Shown in pieces: positions 1 through 6,081 of a DNA stretch of 8,626 nt. The DNA is from an uncultured cyanobacterium. GTDB taxonomy: Bacteria; Cyanobacteriota; Cyanobacteriia; Pseudanabaenales; Pseudanabaenaceae. Each line of letters starts with the position of its first letter. Positions within the stretch are counted from its first letter, which is position 1. The notes under the pieces are model-generated. The model was not told the origin of the DNA and did no database searches. It saw only the letters and a program-made list of their open reading frames with translations. Both the position numbers and the translations under genes were made by a program. The stretch spans positions 1 through 8,626 of the forward strand of contig CAIJEA010000409.1 of assembly GCA_903819605.1 (NCBI GenBank), in the 5' to 3' direction.

Positions 1-28
1 ACGAAGTGCCGCAACGCTCCTCTGAGTT

Positions 29-56
29 TTGCTTTATTCTAATGAGTAAGCATAAT
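29..56 (+). promoter_or_regulatory. Possible sigma-70-type promoter for the LpxB-related gene
   Basis: TTGCTT at 29-34 (4 of 6 to the -35 consensus) and CATAAT at 51-56 (5 of 6 to the -10 consensus) are 16 bp apart. A transcript from here would start near 63 and carry the 92-126 hairpin in a leader of about 100 nt. The call rests on box similarity only and is weak in AT-rich DNA. Confidence 0.22.
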
Positions 57-91
57 GGCGCGGTTTCTACTAAAGTTACATTAGCCCAGTA

Positions 92-126
92 TTTAGTTTT
101 CTGCTCTTGCAGTGTAGAAAACTAAG
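92..126. repeat. Hairpin upstream of the LpxB-related gene
   Basis: TTAGTTTTCT at 93-102 is the exact reverse complement of AGAAAACTAA at 116-125. Two more pairs can form inside and one G-T pair outside, giving a stem of about 12 bp with a 9-nt loop. It lies 36 nt before the GTG start and has no T-run after it, so it is not a classical terminator. It may be a leader structure or the end of an upstream transcript; the stop codon at 123-125 lies in its right arm. Confidence 0.6.
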
Positions 127-161
127 ACTCAGAATTGCAAATTAGAGTTTTTTGGTAACCC

Positions 162-1376
162 GTGGAAATTTTATGTATCAGTAACGGACATGGTGAAGAT
201 ATCATCGCTGCCCGTATCTGCATTGAACTCGAAAAATTAGGATTTTCAGCGATCGCCTTGCCCCTTGTGGGCGTGGGACATGCATACACAAAAGCAAATA
301 TAAAGATTGTCTCTCAGTTCACACAGGCAATGCCATCGGGGGGATTTGTAAGGATGGACAGCCGCCAGCTTTCGCGGGATGTCAAAAGTGGGTTAGTGGG
401 GCTAACTCGCAAACAACTAGGCTTTGCTTGGAATTGGTCGCGCGATCGCCGACGCGGTAAAAGATTGATTTTGGCTGTGGGTGATATCGTGCCTTTACTG
501 TTTGCATGGTTACCATCAAAATTTTTCGGTTGTGATTTTGTTTTTGTAGCAACGGCGAAGTCAGAATATTATTGGCGCGATCGCAAAAGTGCGCTACCCC
601 ATGTCAAAAAGCCCTTTGGTGGTTCGATCTTTTTCCCTTGGGAACGCAGCTTGATGAATAGCGATCGCTGCAAAGCGGTATTCGTCCGCGATCTTTTGAC
701 TGCGGAAATCTTGAATCGAGACTTTAAGTTACCTGCGATCTATCTTGGCAACTCGATGATGGATGGGCTCGAACCTAAAGGGCTTGATTTTGGTATTGGA
801 GAAAATGATTGGGCAGTAGCGATTTTGCCTGGTTCGCGAGCGCCAGAAGCCTATGAAAATTGGATGACCTTGATGCTATGTGCTCAAGTTGTCTCTCGCA
901 CGATTCCTCATGATGTGCATTTTTTAGTAGCGATCGCCCCAGATTTAGATCTAGAAATCATTGGACAAAGCATTGTCCAAAAAGGCTGGCTTCGTATTGA
1001 TGAAACCACATTTAAAGTACAAAATGCTCGACTGGTTTTATTAAAAGAAGGTTTTGGCGATTGCTTGGATCAGTGCCATTTAGGTTTGGCAATGGCAGGA
1101 ACTGCCACCGAACAAATGGTGGGATTGGGTAAACCTGTAATCACGATCGCAGGAAATGGTCCTCAATTTACGCGACAATTTGCCGAAGAACAAGCGGATT
1201 TACTGGGATGCTCGATCAATCTAATCGACAAACCTGCTCAGGTTGCCGATGTCTTGAATGAAATTTTGCAAGATCCTGATTATTTCCAAGAAGTAAGCCG
1301 CAACGGTGTAGAACGAATGGGGAAAGCAGGGGCTTCAGCAAGAATTGCTAAATATATCGCTGAGCAAATTAAATAA
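162..1376 (+). CDS. LpxB-related glycosyltransferase (lipid-A-disaccharide synthase-related protein)
   Basis: This 404-residue protein resembles the cyanobacterial family annotated as lipid-A-disaccharide synthase-related, a GT-B-fold relative of LpxB. LpxB itself moves N-acylated glucosamine from a UDP donor to lipid X at the inner membrane. The substrate of this related family is not known to me, so the role in glycolipid or envelope synthesis is inferred. Visible landmarks are the N-terminal SNGHGED loop (residues 7-13), GDIVPLLFAW (107-116), GNSMMDGL (196-203), LPGSRAPEAYENW (222-234, the PGSR element of LpxB-like enzymes) and AMAGTATEQMVGLGKPVI (310-327, the C-terminal nucleotide-sugar region). 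No signal peptide or strong membrane segment is seen. The GTG start is forced: an in-frame TAA lies at 156-158 and no other start precedes the SNGHGED motif. No clear Shine-Dalgarno is present. It converges on the wzy-like gene, whose stop is 120 bp away. Confidence 0.85.
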   Translation: MEILCISNGHGEDIIAARICIELEKLGFSAIALPLVGVGHAYTKANIKIVSQFTQAMPSGGFVRMDSRQLSRDVKSGLVGLTRKQLGFAWNWSRDRRRGKRLILAVGDIVPLLFAWLPSKFFGCDFVFVATAKSEYYWRDRKSALPHVKKPFGGSIFFPWERSLMNSDRCKAVFVRDLLTAEILNRDFKLPAIYLGNSMMDGLEPKGLDFGIGENDWAVAILPGSRAPEAYENWMTLMLCAQVVSRTIPHDVHFLVAIAPDLDLEIIGQSIVQKGWLRIDETTFKVQNARLVLLKEGFGDCLDQCHLGLAMAGTATEQMVGLGKPVITIAGNGPQFTRQFAEEQADLLGCSINLIDKPAQVADVLNEILQDPDYFQEVSRNGVERMGKAGASARIAKYIAEQIK

Positions 1377-1409
1377 GAAAGAAGGATCGGAGCGCATTCT
1401 TTCTTATTT
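1371..1409. terminator. Hairpin over the stop codon of the LpxB-related gene
   Basis: AAATAAGAAAGAA (1371-1383) and TTCTTTCTTATTT (1397-1409) are perfect reverse complements, giving a 13-bp stem with a 13-nt loop. The TAA stop at 1374-1376 lies inside the left arm. The T-rich right arm could act as the T-tract of an AT-rich terminator, but no separate T-run follows, so terminator function is inferred from position only. Confidence 0.5.
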
Positions 1410-1435
1410 GTGTAAGCTGCCCTAATTTACGCAAA

Positions 1436-1477
1436 ATTACAAGTAGAGGCAACTCATGAATTGTCTCTACTTGTAAT
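1436..1477. repeat. Palindromic interspersed repeat; possible terminator of the wzy-like gene
   Basis: Arms at 1436-1452 and 1461-1477 pair over 17 bp with one G-T wobble, around the loop CTCATGAA. The core at 1443-1470 matches the 28-bp palindrome of the element at 4223-4250 at 22 of 28 positions. It begins 20 bp past the stop of the wzy-like gene on the minus strand, where it is followed by TTTTG, so it may also end that transcript. Terminal inverted repeats like those of the second copy are not evident here, apart from a lone TTACGCAA at 1427-1434. Confidence 0.65.
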
Positions 1478-1496
1478 GCAAGTTTGTAATTTCTAC

Positions 1497-4034
1497 CTAA
1501 GGAAACAAGTCTTTCAAAAAGAGGGATATTTCAGCCCGATCGCTGACATTAAAGAAATCAAGCGGCACAACTCCATCGGTATGCCGACCAACCACACCAA
1601 AACCCAATCTTGCGCGACGATAGTTCATTACTAGAGGACTATTGGCAGGTAAGGGCTGACGCAACCAAGTATCAAAACTAGTTGCTTGCGCCATGCGATC
1701 GCCCATAGCGCGAACTATGGCAACAGATCGTTCATCGGGCAAACTCTTTGTGGAGAAAACATAGGCTCGTTCGAGCAATTTATCGCGCAAGTTAGGATTG
1801 AACCATGCGGAAACAACCATTTCTAGAGGTGTTTGAGGATTCTGTTTGACCGATTGCAATGCGTCATTGTCATTGGCGATCGCATTGGCTAGGAGTACCG
1901 CTGATGGATTTTTAGTTTGCTTAAGTTCTGCAATCGCACTAGGCTGACCAACCCACCATCTTAGAGCAGCAAGGTTTAGCGATTGATTTGGATTGTTGCT
2001 ATATAGACGTTCGAGATTGGCGACTACTTGCGGATAGAGCTGCTGAAAGTTTGGATCTGTCCAAATTGGACTGGTGATAAAGCTAGGATCGTTGACTACT
2101 TCGGTGGTCATCGCTGCGATCGCTTCCTTAGTCTTGCCCTGACGCAATAGGCTCACACCCAGACCGAAATCAAGCGATCGCTTTAGTGGAACCAATTCCA
2201 ATCCGCGTCGGAAATAAGCCTCTGCTTCTTGGGCAGAACTGGGCGTATTTTGTTGGAGACTGAGCCAAGCAGCAGCATTATAGCCTGCTTCATTATTGGG
2301 ATTTTTGGCGATCGCAGTTTTGATCCAAGTAAGACCATCTTTGCTCCATGCTTGTGACTGCGGTAAATTTGGATAGCTGATTGCCAGATCTGCCAAGTTC
2401 CAACCTAACTGATAGGGATAGTAAGGTTCCCAAGGGGCAAGCTGATTGGCTAATTTGAGCCGATCTTGAAACTTATCAATTGAGGCGATCGCTTCAGGTA
2501 AATATTCCTGTTTTGCTGCTGTCAAATCCGACCTTGCTTGCGATAGATGAATAAAAGCCACACTTGACGATTGCCAAGCTGTATTTACGGGAATTAACCA
2601 TGCGATCGCTGCCCCAAAATAAACTGTGATAATAATCGCAAACCAAAGGCGCGGCTGCCTATAATATCCCAAAGTAATCAGTTCGCCAGTATGTATTTGT
2701 CCCACATAGGCAAGACTTGCCAACACAATCACTAAGCTGCCACTAATTGCGGGAACATCAAGCTGATAGTCTGTAATTGCCAACATCCCATAGCCCAGCA
2801 AACTTCCAAATAGTCCATAGGCGATCGCTTGATCCTGTGAATTTGCTTGCCAGCTAGCGGATCTGTGTAATCGGATAAATAGACTGACGATCGCCACAAA
2901 TAGAAACAAAAAGGTAATAACTGATCCAATACCTAGTTCCGCCCAGAGATGCACAGGGGTGCTGTGTAATTGAAATAAAAGTTCGGCTTCGCGTCCCGCC
3001 CACTGTGGACGATATTGCTGATAGAGCATTACTGCTGAACCTGCCCCCGCCCCAAATAGCCAATGCTCCAATCCTATACGCCAGCCCACATCCGCCGCGA
3101 TCGCTCTGAACATTAGTTCTCCTGAACCTTGAGCGGGATTGGTCAAACTGGAAATTAATCCTAATACTAGCGATCGCAACCGATTATTTGCCGTAATAAG
3201 TAATCCAAATATTGAAAGCGACCCACAACCGCCCAAAATTACCAACCAGCGATTACCCCCTTTCCGAAATAAAGCTAAGATAATTCCGTACAGGACTATT
3301 GCCCCTAATCCCAAAAATCCCCCCCTTGAACTGGTTGTATATAAATCAATCAACCCTAAGCCGATCGCCATTAGCCACAGCGATCGCCATATTCCCTTTT
3401 GGGCGATCGCTAAACTTACAAAGATTGGCAAAACTAGCATCAAAAAGCCTGCGACATAGTTTTGATGTCCCATCGGAGCCCAGTTACGCGACTGCAAATC
3501 GGAAAAATCGTAAGTGAGATTTAGTCCCCATTGGTTGAGTTTGGCAAATTGTGTCAATTGTGGAATCCATGATTGGGTTGTCCACAAAAACAAGCTTTCA
3601 ATAATTACCGCAATGCCAAGTAGTCCCTGAAATCTTAAAATTGGCAAAATTGCCGAAGTAATTGATGGCGTGAGGCTTTTCTTTGCGCCATCAGTACTGT
3701 GCAAAAAGTTATTGGTCACATACAGTGCCATGAAATAGCCAAACGCAGTCAAGCTGTACCACATTCCCTGATTAGGAAACTGTGAAAACATCGTTGATAA
3801 GCACAGTGTCACCAATCCAGAACCGATCGCCCAATCAAAGCCACCACCTAATAAATAAAAGGGATTTTCCTGCCGCCATAGATTGAGTAACCCTGCGATC
3901 GCAAAGCATAGCAATCCTACTTGCCATAACATTACCCATGGAAAAGACACCATTTGTGTGCTGCTATCGGGCAATAAAGTGAATAAGATATAGGCGGCAA
4001 TGCCTAACTGGATGATTAACCGACCTGTACGCAT
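1497..4034 (-). CDS. O-antigen ligase/polymerase (Wzy/WaaL superfamily) membrane protein with TPR-like C-terminal half
   Basis: This 845-residue protein has about 12 hydrophobic segments in residues 1-485, then a soluble tail of about 360 residues. The membrane half carries the marks of the Wzy_C (O-antigen ligase) family: GHQNYVAGFLMLVLP (189-203), TSSRGGFLGLG (234-244), the long loop from HWLFGAGAGS (324-333), and LHSTPVHLWAELGIGS (356-371) with the conserved His and Glu region. Family members join or polymerise lipid-linked glycans on the periplasmic side of the inner membrane. The tail (about 500-680) has helical TPR-like units, for example NEAGYNAAAWLSLQ (581-594), AEAYFRRGLELVP (604-616) and LGVSLLRQGKTKEAIAAM (625-642). 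Cyanobacterial IctB belongs to the same superfamily but is much shorter, about 470 residues. The start ATG at 4032-4034 gives a hydrophobic first helix; no Shine-Dalgarno is evident. The glycan substrate cannot be read from sequence. Confidence 0.85.
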   Translation of the reverse strand: MRTGRLIIQLGIAAYILFTLLPDSSTQMVSFPWVMLWQVGLLCFAIAGLLNLWRQENPFYLLGGGFDWAIGSGLVTLCLSTMFSQFPNQGMWYSLTAFGYFMALYVTNNFLHSTDGAKKSLTPSITSAILPILRFQGLLGIAVIIESLFLWTTQSWIPQLTQFAKLNQWGLNLTYDFSDLQSRNWAPMGHQNYVAGFLMLVLPIFVSLAIAQKGIWRSLWLMAIGLGLIDLYTTSSRGGFLGLGAIVLYGIILALFRKGGNRWLVILGGCGSLSIFGLLITANNRLRSLVLGLISSLTNPAQGSGELMFRAIAADVGWRIGLEHWLFGAGAGSAVMLYQQYRPQWAGREAELLFQLHSTPVHLWAELGIGSVITFLFLFVAIVSLFIRLHRSASWQANSQDQAIAYGLFGSLLGYGMLAITDYQLDVPAISGSLVIVLASLAYVGQIHTGELITLGYYRQPRLWFAIIITVYFGAAIAWLIPVNTAWQSSSVAFIHLSQARSDLTAAKQEYLPEAIASIDKFQDRLKLANQLAPWEPYYPYQLGWNLADLAISYPNLPQSQAWSKDGLTWIKTAIAKNPNNEAGYNAAAWLSLQQNTPSSAQEAEAYFRRGLELVPLKRSLDFGLGVSLLRQGKTKEAIAAMTTEVVNDPSFITSPIWTDPNFQQLYPQVVANLERLYSNNPNQSLNLAALRWWVGQPSAIAELKQTKNPSAVLLANAIANDNDALQSVKQNPQTPLEMVVSAWFNPNLRDKLLERAYVFSTKSLPDERSVAIVRAMGDRMAQATSFDTWLRQPLPANSPLVMNYRRARLGFGVVGRHTDGVVPLDFFNVSDRAEISLFLKDLFP

Positions 4035-4068
4035 AAAACTTGGTAACCCAATTCAGCAAAATAATCAG

Positions 4069-4119
4069 TGATTTAGGGAAAAGAAAGATTTCACAACAAT
4101 CTTTCTTTTCCCTAAATCA
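4069..4119. repeat. 22-bp perfect hairpin upstream of the wzy-like gene
   Basis: The arm at 4069-4090 (TGATTTAGGGAAAAGAAAGA followed by TT) pairs without mismatch with 4098-4119 around the 7-nt loop TCACAAC. It lies 34 bp before the wzy-like start codon on the minus strand, so it would sit in that gene's leader if transcription starts farther upstream. No T-run follows on either strand, which argues against a simple terminator. Its AAGAAAGA core resembles that of the 1371-1409 hairpin. Confidence 0.85.
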
Positions 4120-4131
4120 GCAAGCTAGATT

Positions 4132-4159
4132 TAATTATGTCAGTAATTATCATTATCAA
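4132..4159 (-). promoter_or_regulatory. Possible promoter for the wzy-like gene
   Basis: Read on the minus strand, TTGATA (4154-4159) matches the -35 consensus at 5 of 6 bases and is followed by TAATTA (4132-4137, spacing 16) or CATAAT (4134-4139, spacing 14). A transcript from here would carry the 4069-4119 hairpin in its leader. The spacing is short and the call is tentative. Confidence 0.2.
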
Positions 4160-4171
4160 ACCTGATTTATG

Positions 4172-4195
4172 GATTTCAGAAATGCCACTGAAATC
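4172..4195. repeat. Small hairpin beside the MITE-like element
   Basis: GATTTCAG at 4172-4179 and CTGAAATC at 4188-4195 are perfect reverse complements with an 8-nt loop; a few wobble pairs extend the stem outward. Its right arm runs into the AATCTAT that flanks the neighbouring element. No function can be assigned. Confidence 0.5.
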
Positions 4196-4198
4196 TAT

Positions 4199-4289
4199 GG
4201 GGCTTACGCAAATGAATGAAATGTAGGGGAAATTCATGAATTTCCCCTACGATAGAATGAGGGTTTAAAGTCGTTGTTGCGTAAGTCCT
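4199..4289. mobile_element. MITE-like palindromic element with terminal inverted repeats
   Basis: The ends GGGCTTACGCAA (4200-4211) and TTGCGTAAGTCC (4277-4288) are inverted repeats with one mismatch in 12. The centre (4223-4250) is a perfect 28-bp palindrome with arm GTAGGGGAAATTCA. The 7-mer AATCTAT occurs directly on both sides (4192-4198 and 4290-4296), one base outside each 12-bp repeat, which fits a target-site duplication. The element has no coding capacity, so any movement would need a transposase from elsewhere. I cannot assign a parent IS family from this window. Confidence 0.7.
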
Positions 4290-4338
4290 AATCTATAAAT
4301 CGAATTTGATGATCTCAAAACCCAAGTGGCGATCTCCA

Positions 4339-4344
4339 TATAAT
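4339..4344 (+). promoter_or_regulatory. Consensus -10 box for the GAF gene
   Basis: TATAAT matches the -10 consensus exactly and would place the transcript start near 4351, leaving a leader of about 75 nt before the ATG at 4426. No good -35 box is found at the normal spacing; TTGATG at 4306-4311 is too far upstream. The promoter may therefore depend on an activator. Confidence 0.4.
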
Positions 4345-4425
4345 GATAAATGCTGGTTTTTGGTGATATGAGCAAGAAAATCCTCAAAAAAGGATATTAT
4401 TGCGATCACCAATATCTAGTAACTT

Positions 4426-5610
4426 ATGAACGAGGTTCCACCACCTTTGCAGCCTAGTGAAAAATTAGGACTTGAGGCAATTGCAATTGCAATGTTCTCA
4501 AGTTCCAGTCTTGAAGATTTATTAAAAATATTTTTAACTAGCTTGGGAGAAAGACTGGGGATTAGTCGTATAGCTATATGTCACTTTGTAAACCTACAGG
4601 AAGCTAAGGTATTAGCAGAAGCAATCTCTATCAACACACAGAGCATTAAAAATCAAACTTATCCGATCTCTTACTTTGGTATTGATTCGCTGCAAGAATA
4701 CCCTAGCGATCGCATTGTCAATTTTTCTGATGTTAGCCAGACAGCAGAAACTTTAACCATACATCAGTATTGGCAAAAAACAGAAGTTAAAGCCATGATG
4801 TCAGTTCCAATTGTGTTTGATTTATTAACAGAAGCTAATAAAATTTGGGGATTAGCTGTTGTACAACAATGCGATTATCCACGTCAATGGCAAATGTCTG
4901 AAGCTGAATTTCTCCTTGAATTATCTCAAGTTTTAGGTCAATGTTTGCAGTCTTGGAAATTACGTTTGCAATCTTCTACGTTCTCCCTATTACCTCTTAA
5001 AAAAGATTTTATAAACAATGAAATAAGCGAAAGCGATCGGGAAGAATTTGTAGCAAAAAGAATAGAGATCACAAAAGATTTAGAAATTGCATCATCCCAA
5101 TTAAGTCACATCTCAGATGGAATAGCGGTATCTGGCAGTTTTATTTTAGTGGATGACGATGAAAATAAGATACTTAATACGCTTTATCGAGAAAAAGATG
5201 AAGCGACGATTAATCATGCGATTAATCTTGCTTTACAAAAACTCGATTTACAGTCAAAATATAGCTATAACAAGTATTCTAGCGATTTTAATCAGTTGGA
5301 AAACCTTCAAACTATTGATGGAATTGATGTGGAATCAATCACCCTAGAGAACGTTCTAGAAGATGTTACGCAAGTTAAAAATCAAGATAAAGTTGAGTAT
5401 TTACAAAAAAGGGTTAGTGAACTAGTAGAAAGCCTACAACAAAAAATTGATGAAATTGCTAGTCTGCAAATCTACATTCAAGAGATTACTGAATCCCAAA
5501 AGGAGTTTCACCAAATGTTACTAAATTTGCAATCCGAAAATTTAACCCAAACGGTCAAAGATTCCATTATAGAAATGTGTCAATCGCTTTTTTCAAAACA
5601 GTCATTATAA
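4426..5610 (+). CDS. GAF domain protein, bilin-type fold without the chromophore cysteine, with C-terminal coiled coil
   Basis: This 394-residue soluble protein has one GAF domain at about residues 28-176. The segments VKAMMSVPIV (121-130) and WGLAVVQQCDYPRQWQMSE (141-159), followed by FLLELSQVLGQCLQ, match the phytochrome and cyanobacteriochrome type of GAF, where the equivalents are VKA..VVPI and WGLL.AH.C..PRQW. The bilin-attaching cysteine normally lies about 10 residues before VKA; here the stretch is TIHQYWQKTE, with a His but no Cys. Cysteines occur only at 52, 149, 173 and 385. Residues 190-320 are acidic, low in complexity and probably flexible. Residues about 320-375 form a likely coiled coil (VEYLQKRVSELVESLQQKI). 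No kinase, cyclase or DNA-binding output domain is seen, so the protein may signal by partner binding. Whether it binds bilin non-covalently, another ligand or nothing is open. No Shine-Dalgarno precedes the ATG; the first residues fit a normal N-terminus. Confidence 0.8.
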   Translation: MNEVPPPLQPSEKLGLEAIAIAMFSSSSLEDLLKIFLTSLGERLGISRIAICHFVNLQEAKVLAEAISINTQSIKNQTYPISYFGIDSLQEYPSDRIVNFSDVSQTAETLTIHQYWQKTEVKAMMSVPIVFDLLTEANKIWGLAVVQQCDYPRQWQMSEAEFLLELSQVLGQCLQSWKLRLQSSTFSLLPLKKDFINNEISESDREEFVAKRIEITKDLEIASSQLSHISDGIAVSGSFILVDDDENKILNTLYREKDEATINHAINLALQKLDLQSKYSYNKYSSDFNQLENLQTIDGIDVESITLENVLEDVTQVKNQDKVEYLQKRVSELVESLQQKIDEIASLQIYIQEITESQKEFHQMLLNLQSENLTQTVKDSIIEMCQSLFSKQSL

Positions 5611-5622
5611 TTCTCAAAAGTC

Positions 5623-5645
5623 GAGATGGTGAAAATCACCACCTC
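5623..5645. terminator. Hairpin between two convergent genes, possible bidirectional terminator
   Basis: GAGATGGTGA (5623-5632) and TCACCACCTC (5636-5645) pair at 9 of 10 positions around an AAA loop. The hairpin lies 12 bp past the GAF stop and 7 bp past the stop of the small minus-strand gene. On the minus strand it is followed by GACTTTTG, a short T-run; on the plus strand no T-run follows. It is therefore a better terminator for the small gene. Confidence 0.55.
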
Positions 5646-5652
5646 ATAACAA

Positions 5653-5850
5653 TTAATTACGTGTAACTACTGCTTCAACAAAAGCTGTCTGTACTTTAGC
5701 TTTTGTGTCTGTGTCAACTTTACTCTCAACAGCAGCGATCGCCCAACGTAGTGGGTTGCCTTGTTTTGCTAGCTCCTGTTCAACGGTTTTAGCGATCGCT
5801 TCTTGGTTCTCATTAATCTCAATTTCCGCAGTAATAAAATGTGTAGTCAT
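5653..5850 (-). CDS. Small hypothetical protein, 65 residues
   Basis: I do not recognise this protein. It starts MTTHFITAEIEINENQEAIA and ends EAVVTRN. It is soluble, alternates short beta-like and helical stretches, has no cysteine and no membrane segment, and contains a GNPLRWAIAAVES core. Codon use looks like the neighbours', and two HIP1 octamers lie inside it, which supports a resident gene. The frame stays open upstream to an ATG at 5916, but that start would add 22 residues (MILPSNGKPLYNS...) read through the end of a repeat element, so the ATG at 5848-5850 is preferred. No Shine-Dalgarno is visible. It is convergent with the GAF gene and divergent from the oxoprolinase gene, and is probably transcribed alone. 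Confidence 0.65.
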   Translation of the reverse strand: MTTHFITAEIEINENQEAIAKTVEQELAKQGNPLRWAIAAVESKVDTDTKAKVQTAFVEAVVTRN

Positions 5851-5880
5851 TATTTTTAGTTTTCTAATTTGATTAATTGA

Positions 5881-5910
5881 ATTGTATAGCGGTTTGCCAT
5901 TTGAAGGCAA
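5881..5910 (-). promoter_or_regulatory. Possible promoter for the small hypothetical gene
   Basis: Read on the minus strand, TTGCCT (5905-5910, 4 of 6) is followed after 18 bp by TACAAT (5881-5886, 5 of 6). Transcription would start near 5874, giving a leader of about 25 nt. Both boxes overlap the left end of the repeat element, so the element may have supplied the promoter. Similarity to consensus is the only evidence. Confidence 0.3.
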
Positions 5911-6081
5911 AATCAATTTTTAGGATGTATGAGCGAGGTCGAAGCCCCACCCATATAACTTTGGATTGCTATATGATGCAAGATTATGTAGCGTTTACTA
6001 ATTTAGTGAAGTACAGGATTGTGTCCTCGCCTTCGGCAGGGACACAATCCTATGTACCTCACTTACTTGAAAAGCGCTATA
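5885..6081. mobile_element. MITE-like element with TATAGCG terminal inverted repeats
   Basis: TATAGCGGTTT (5885-5895) and AAAGCGCTATA (6071-6081) are inverted repeats matching at 10 of 11 positions. TA steps at both outer ends would suit a TA-targeting (IS630/Tc1-type) element. Inside are a small hairpin (TTTGCC 5893-5898 with GGCAAA 5906-5911) and the long stem-loop at 6005-6063. The open frames through it look like accidental coding. There is no transposase gene in the window, and an exact target duplication cannot be shown. Alternatively the matching ends are incidental and only the inner hairpin is a repeat. Confidence 0.5.
6005..6063. repeat. Long imperfect stem-loop
   Basis: AGTGAAGTACA plus GGATTGTGTCC (6005-6026) pairs with GGACACAATCC plus TGTACCTCACT (6040-6050 and 6053-6063). 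There is one non-Watson-Crick pair in each 22-nt arm and a 2-nt bulge at 6051-6052. The tip GCCTTCGGC forms a short GC stem with a TTC loop. It is within 45 bp of the oxoprolinase start, so if transcribed it would be the main structure ahead of that gene. It may also terminate upstream read-through, though no T-run follows. Confidence 0.75.

Larger units (their letters stand above)
1..161. other. Leader region upstream of the LpxB-related gene
   Basis: No gene can be called here. One frame on the + strand stays open from the window edge to TAA at 123-125 (about 40 codons, ending in ...CSCSVEN). It could be the tail of an upstream gene, but its length is close to chance and I do not recognise it. 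The same frame has a further stop at 156-158, so it cannot be joined to the gene that starts at 162. The region holds a hairpin at 92-126 and a weak promoter-like pair, listed separately. Confidence 0.5.
4035..4425. other. Repeat-rich spacer between divergent genes
   Basis: This 391-bp gap between the wzy-like gene and the GAF gene has no credible coding frame. In order it holds a 22-bp perfect hairpin (4069-4119), a possible minus-strand promoter (4132-4159), a small hairpin (4172-4195), a MITE-like element (4199-4289) and a consensus -10 box for the GAF gene (4339-4344). Each is listed separately. The last 80 bp before the GAF start are otherwise plain AT-rich leader. Confidence 0.8.

Noticed and set aside
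2732..3517. Several short open frames on both strands inside the wzy-like gene
   Set aside because: They overlap strongly supported membrane-protein coding sequence, show no recognisable domains, and are expected by chance.
152..4049. The 10-mer TTGGTAACCC occurs at 152-161 and 4040-4049, close to two gene starts
   Set aside because: GGTAACC is a short self-complementary word and two copies could be chance; no longer shared context is visible.
5153..5347. 64-codon plus-strand open frame inside the GAF gene
   Set aside because: It is an out-of-frame shadow of the acidic linker of the GAF protein with no recognisable features.
5851..5916. Longer N-terminus for the small minus-strand gene, starting at 5916
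   Set aside because: The added 22 residues read through the element end and the probable promoter; the MTTHF start is the natural protein beginning.
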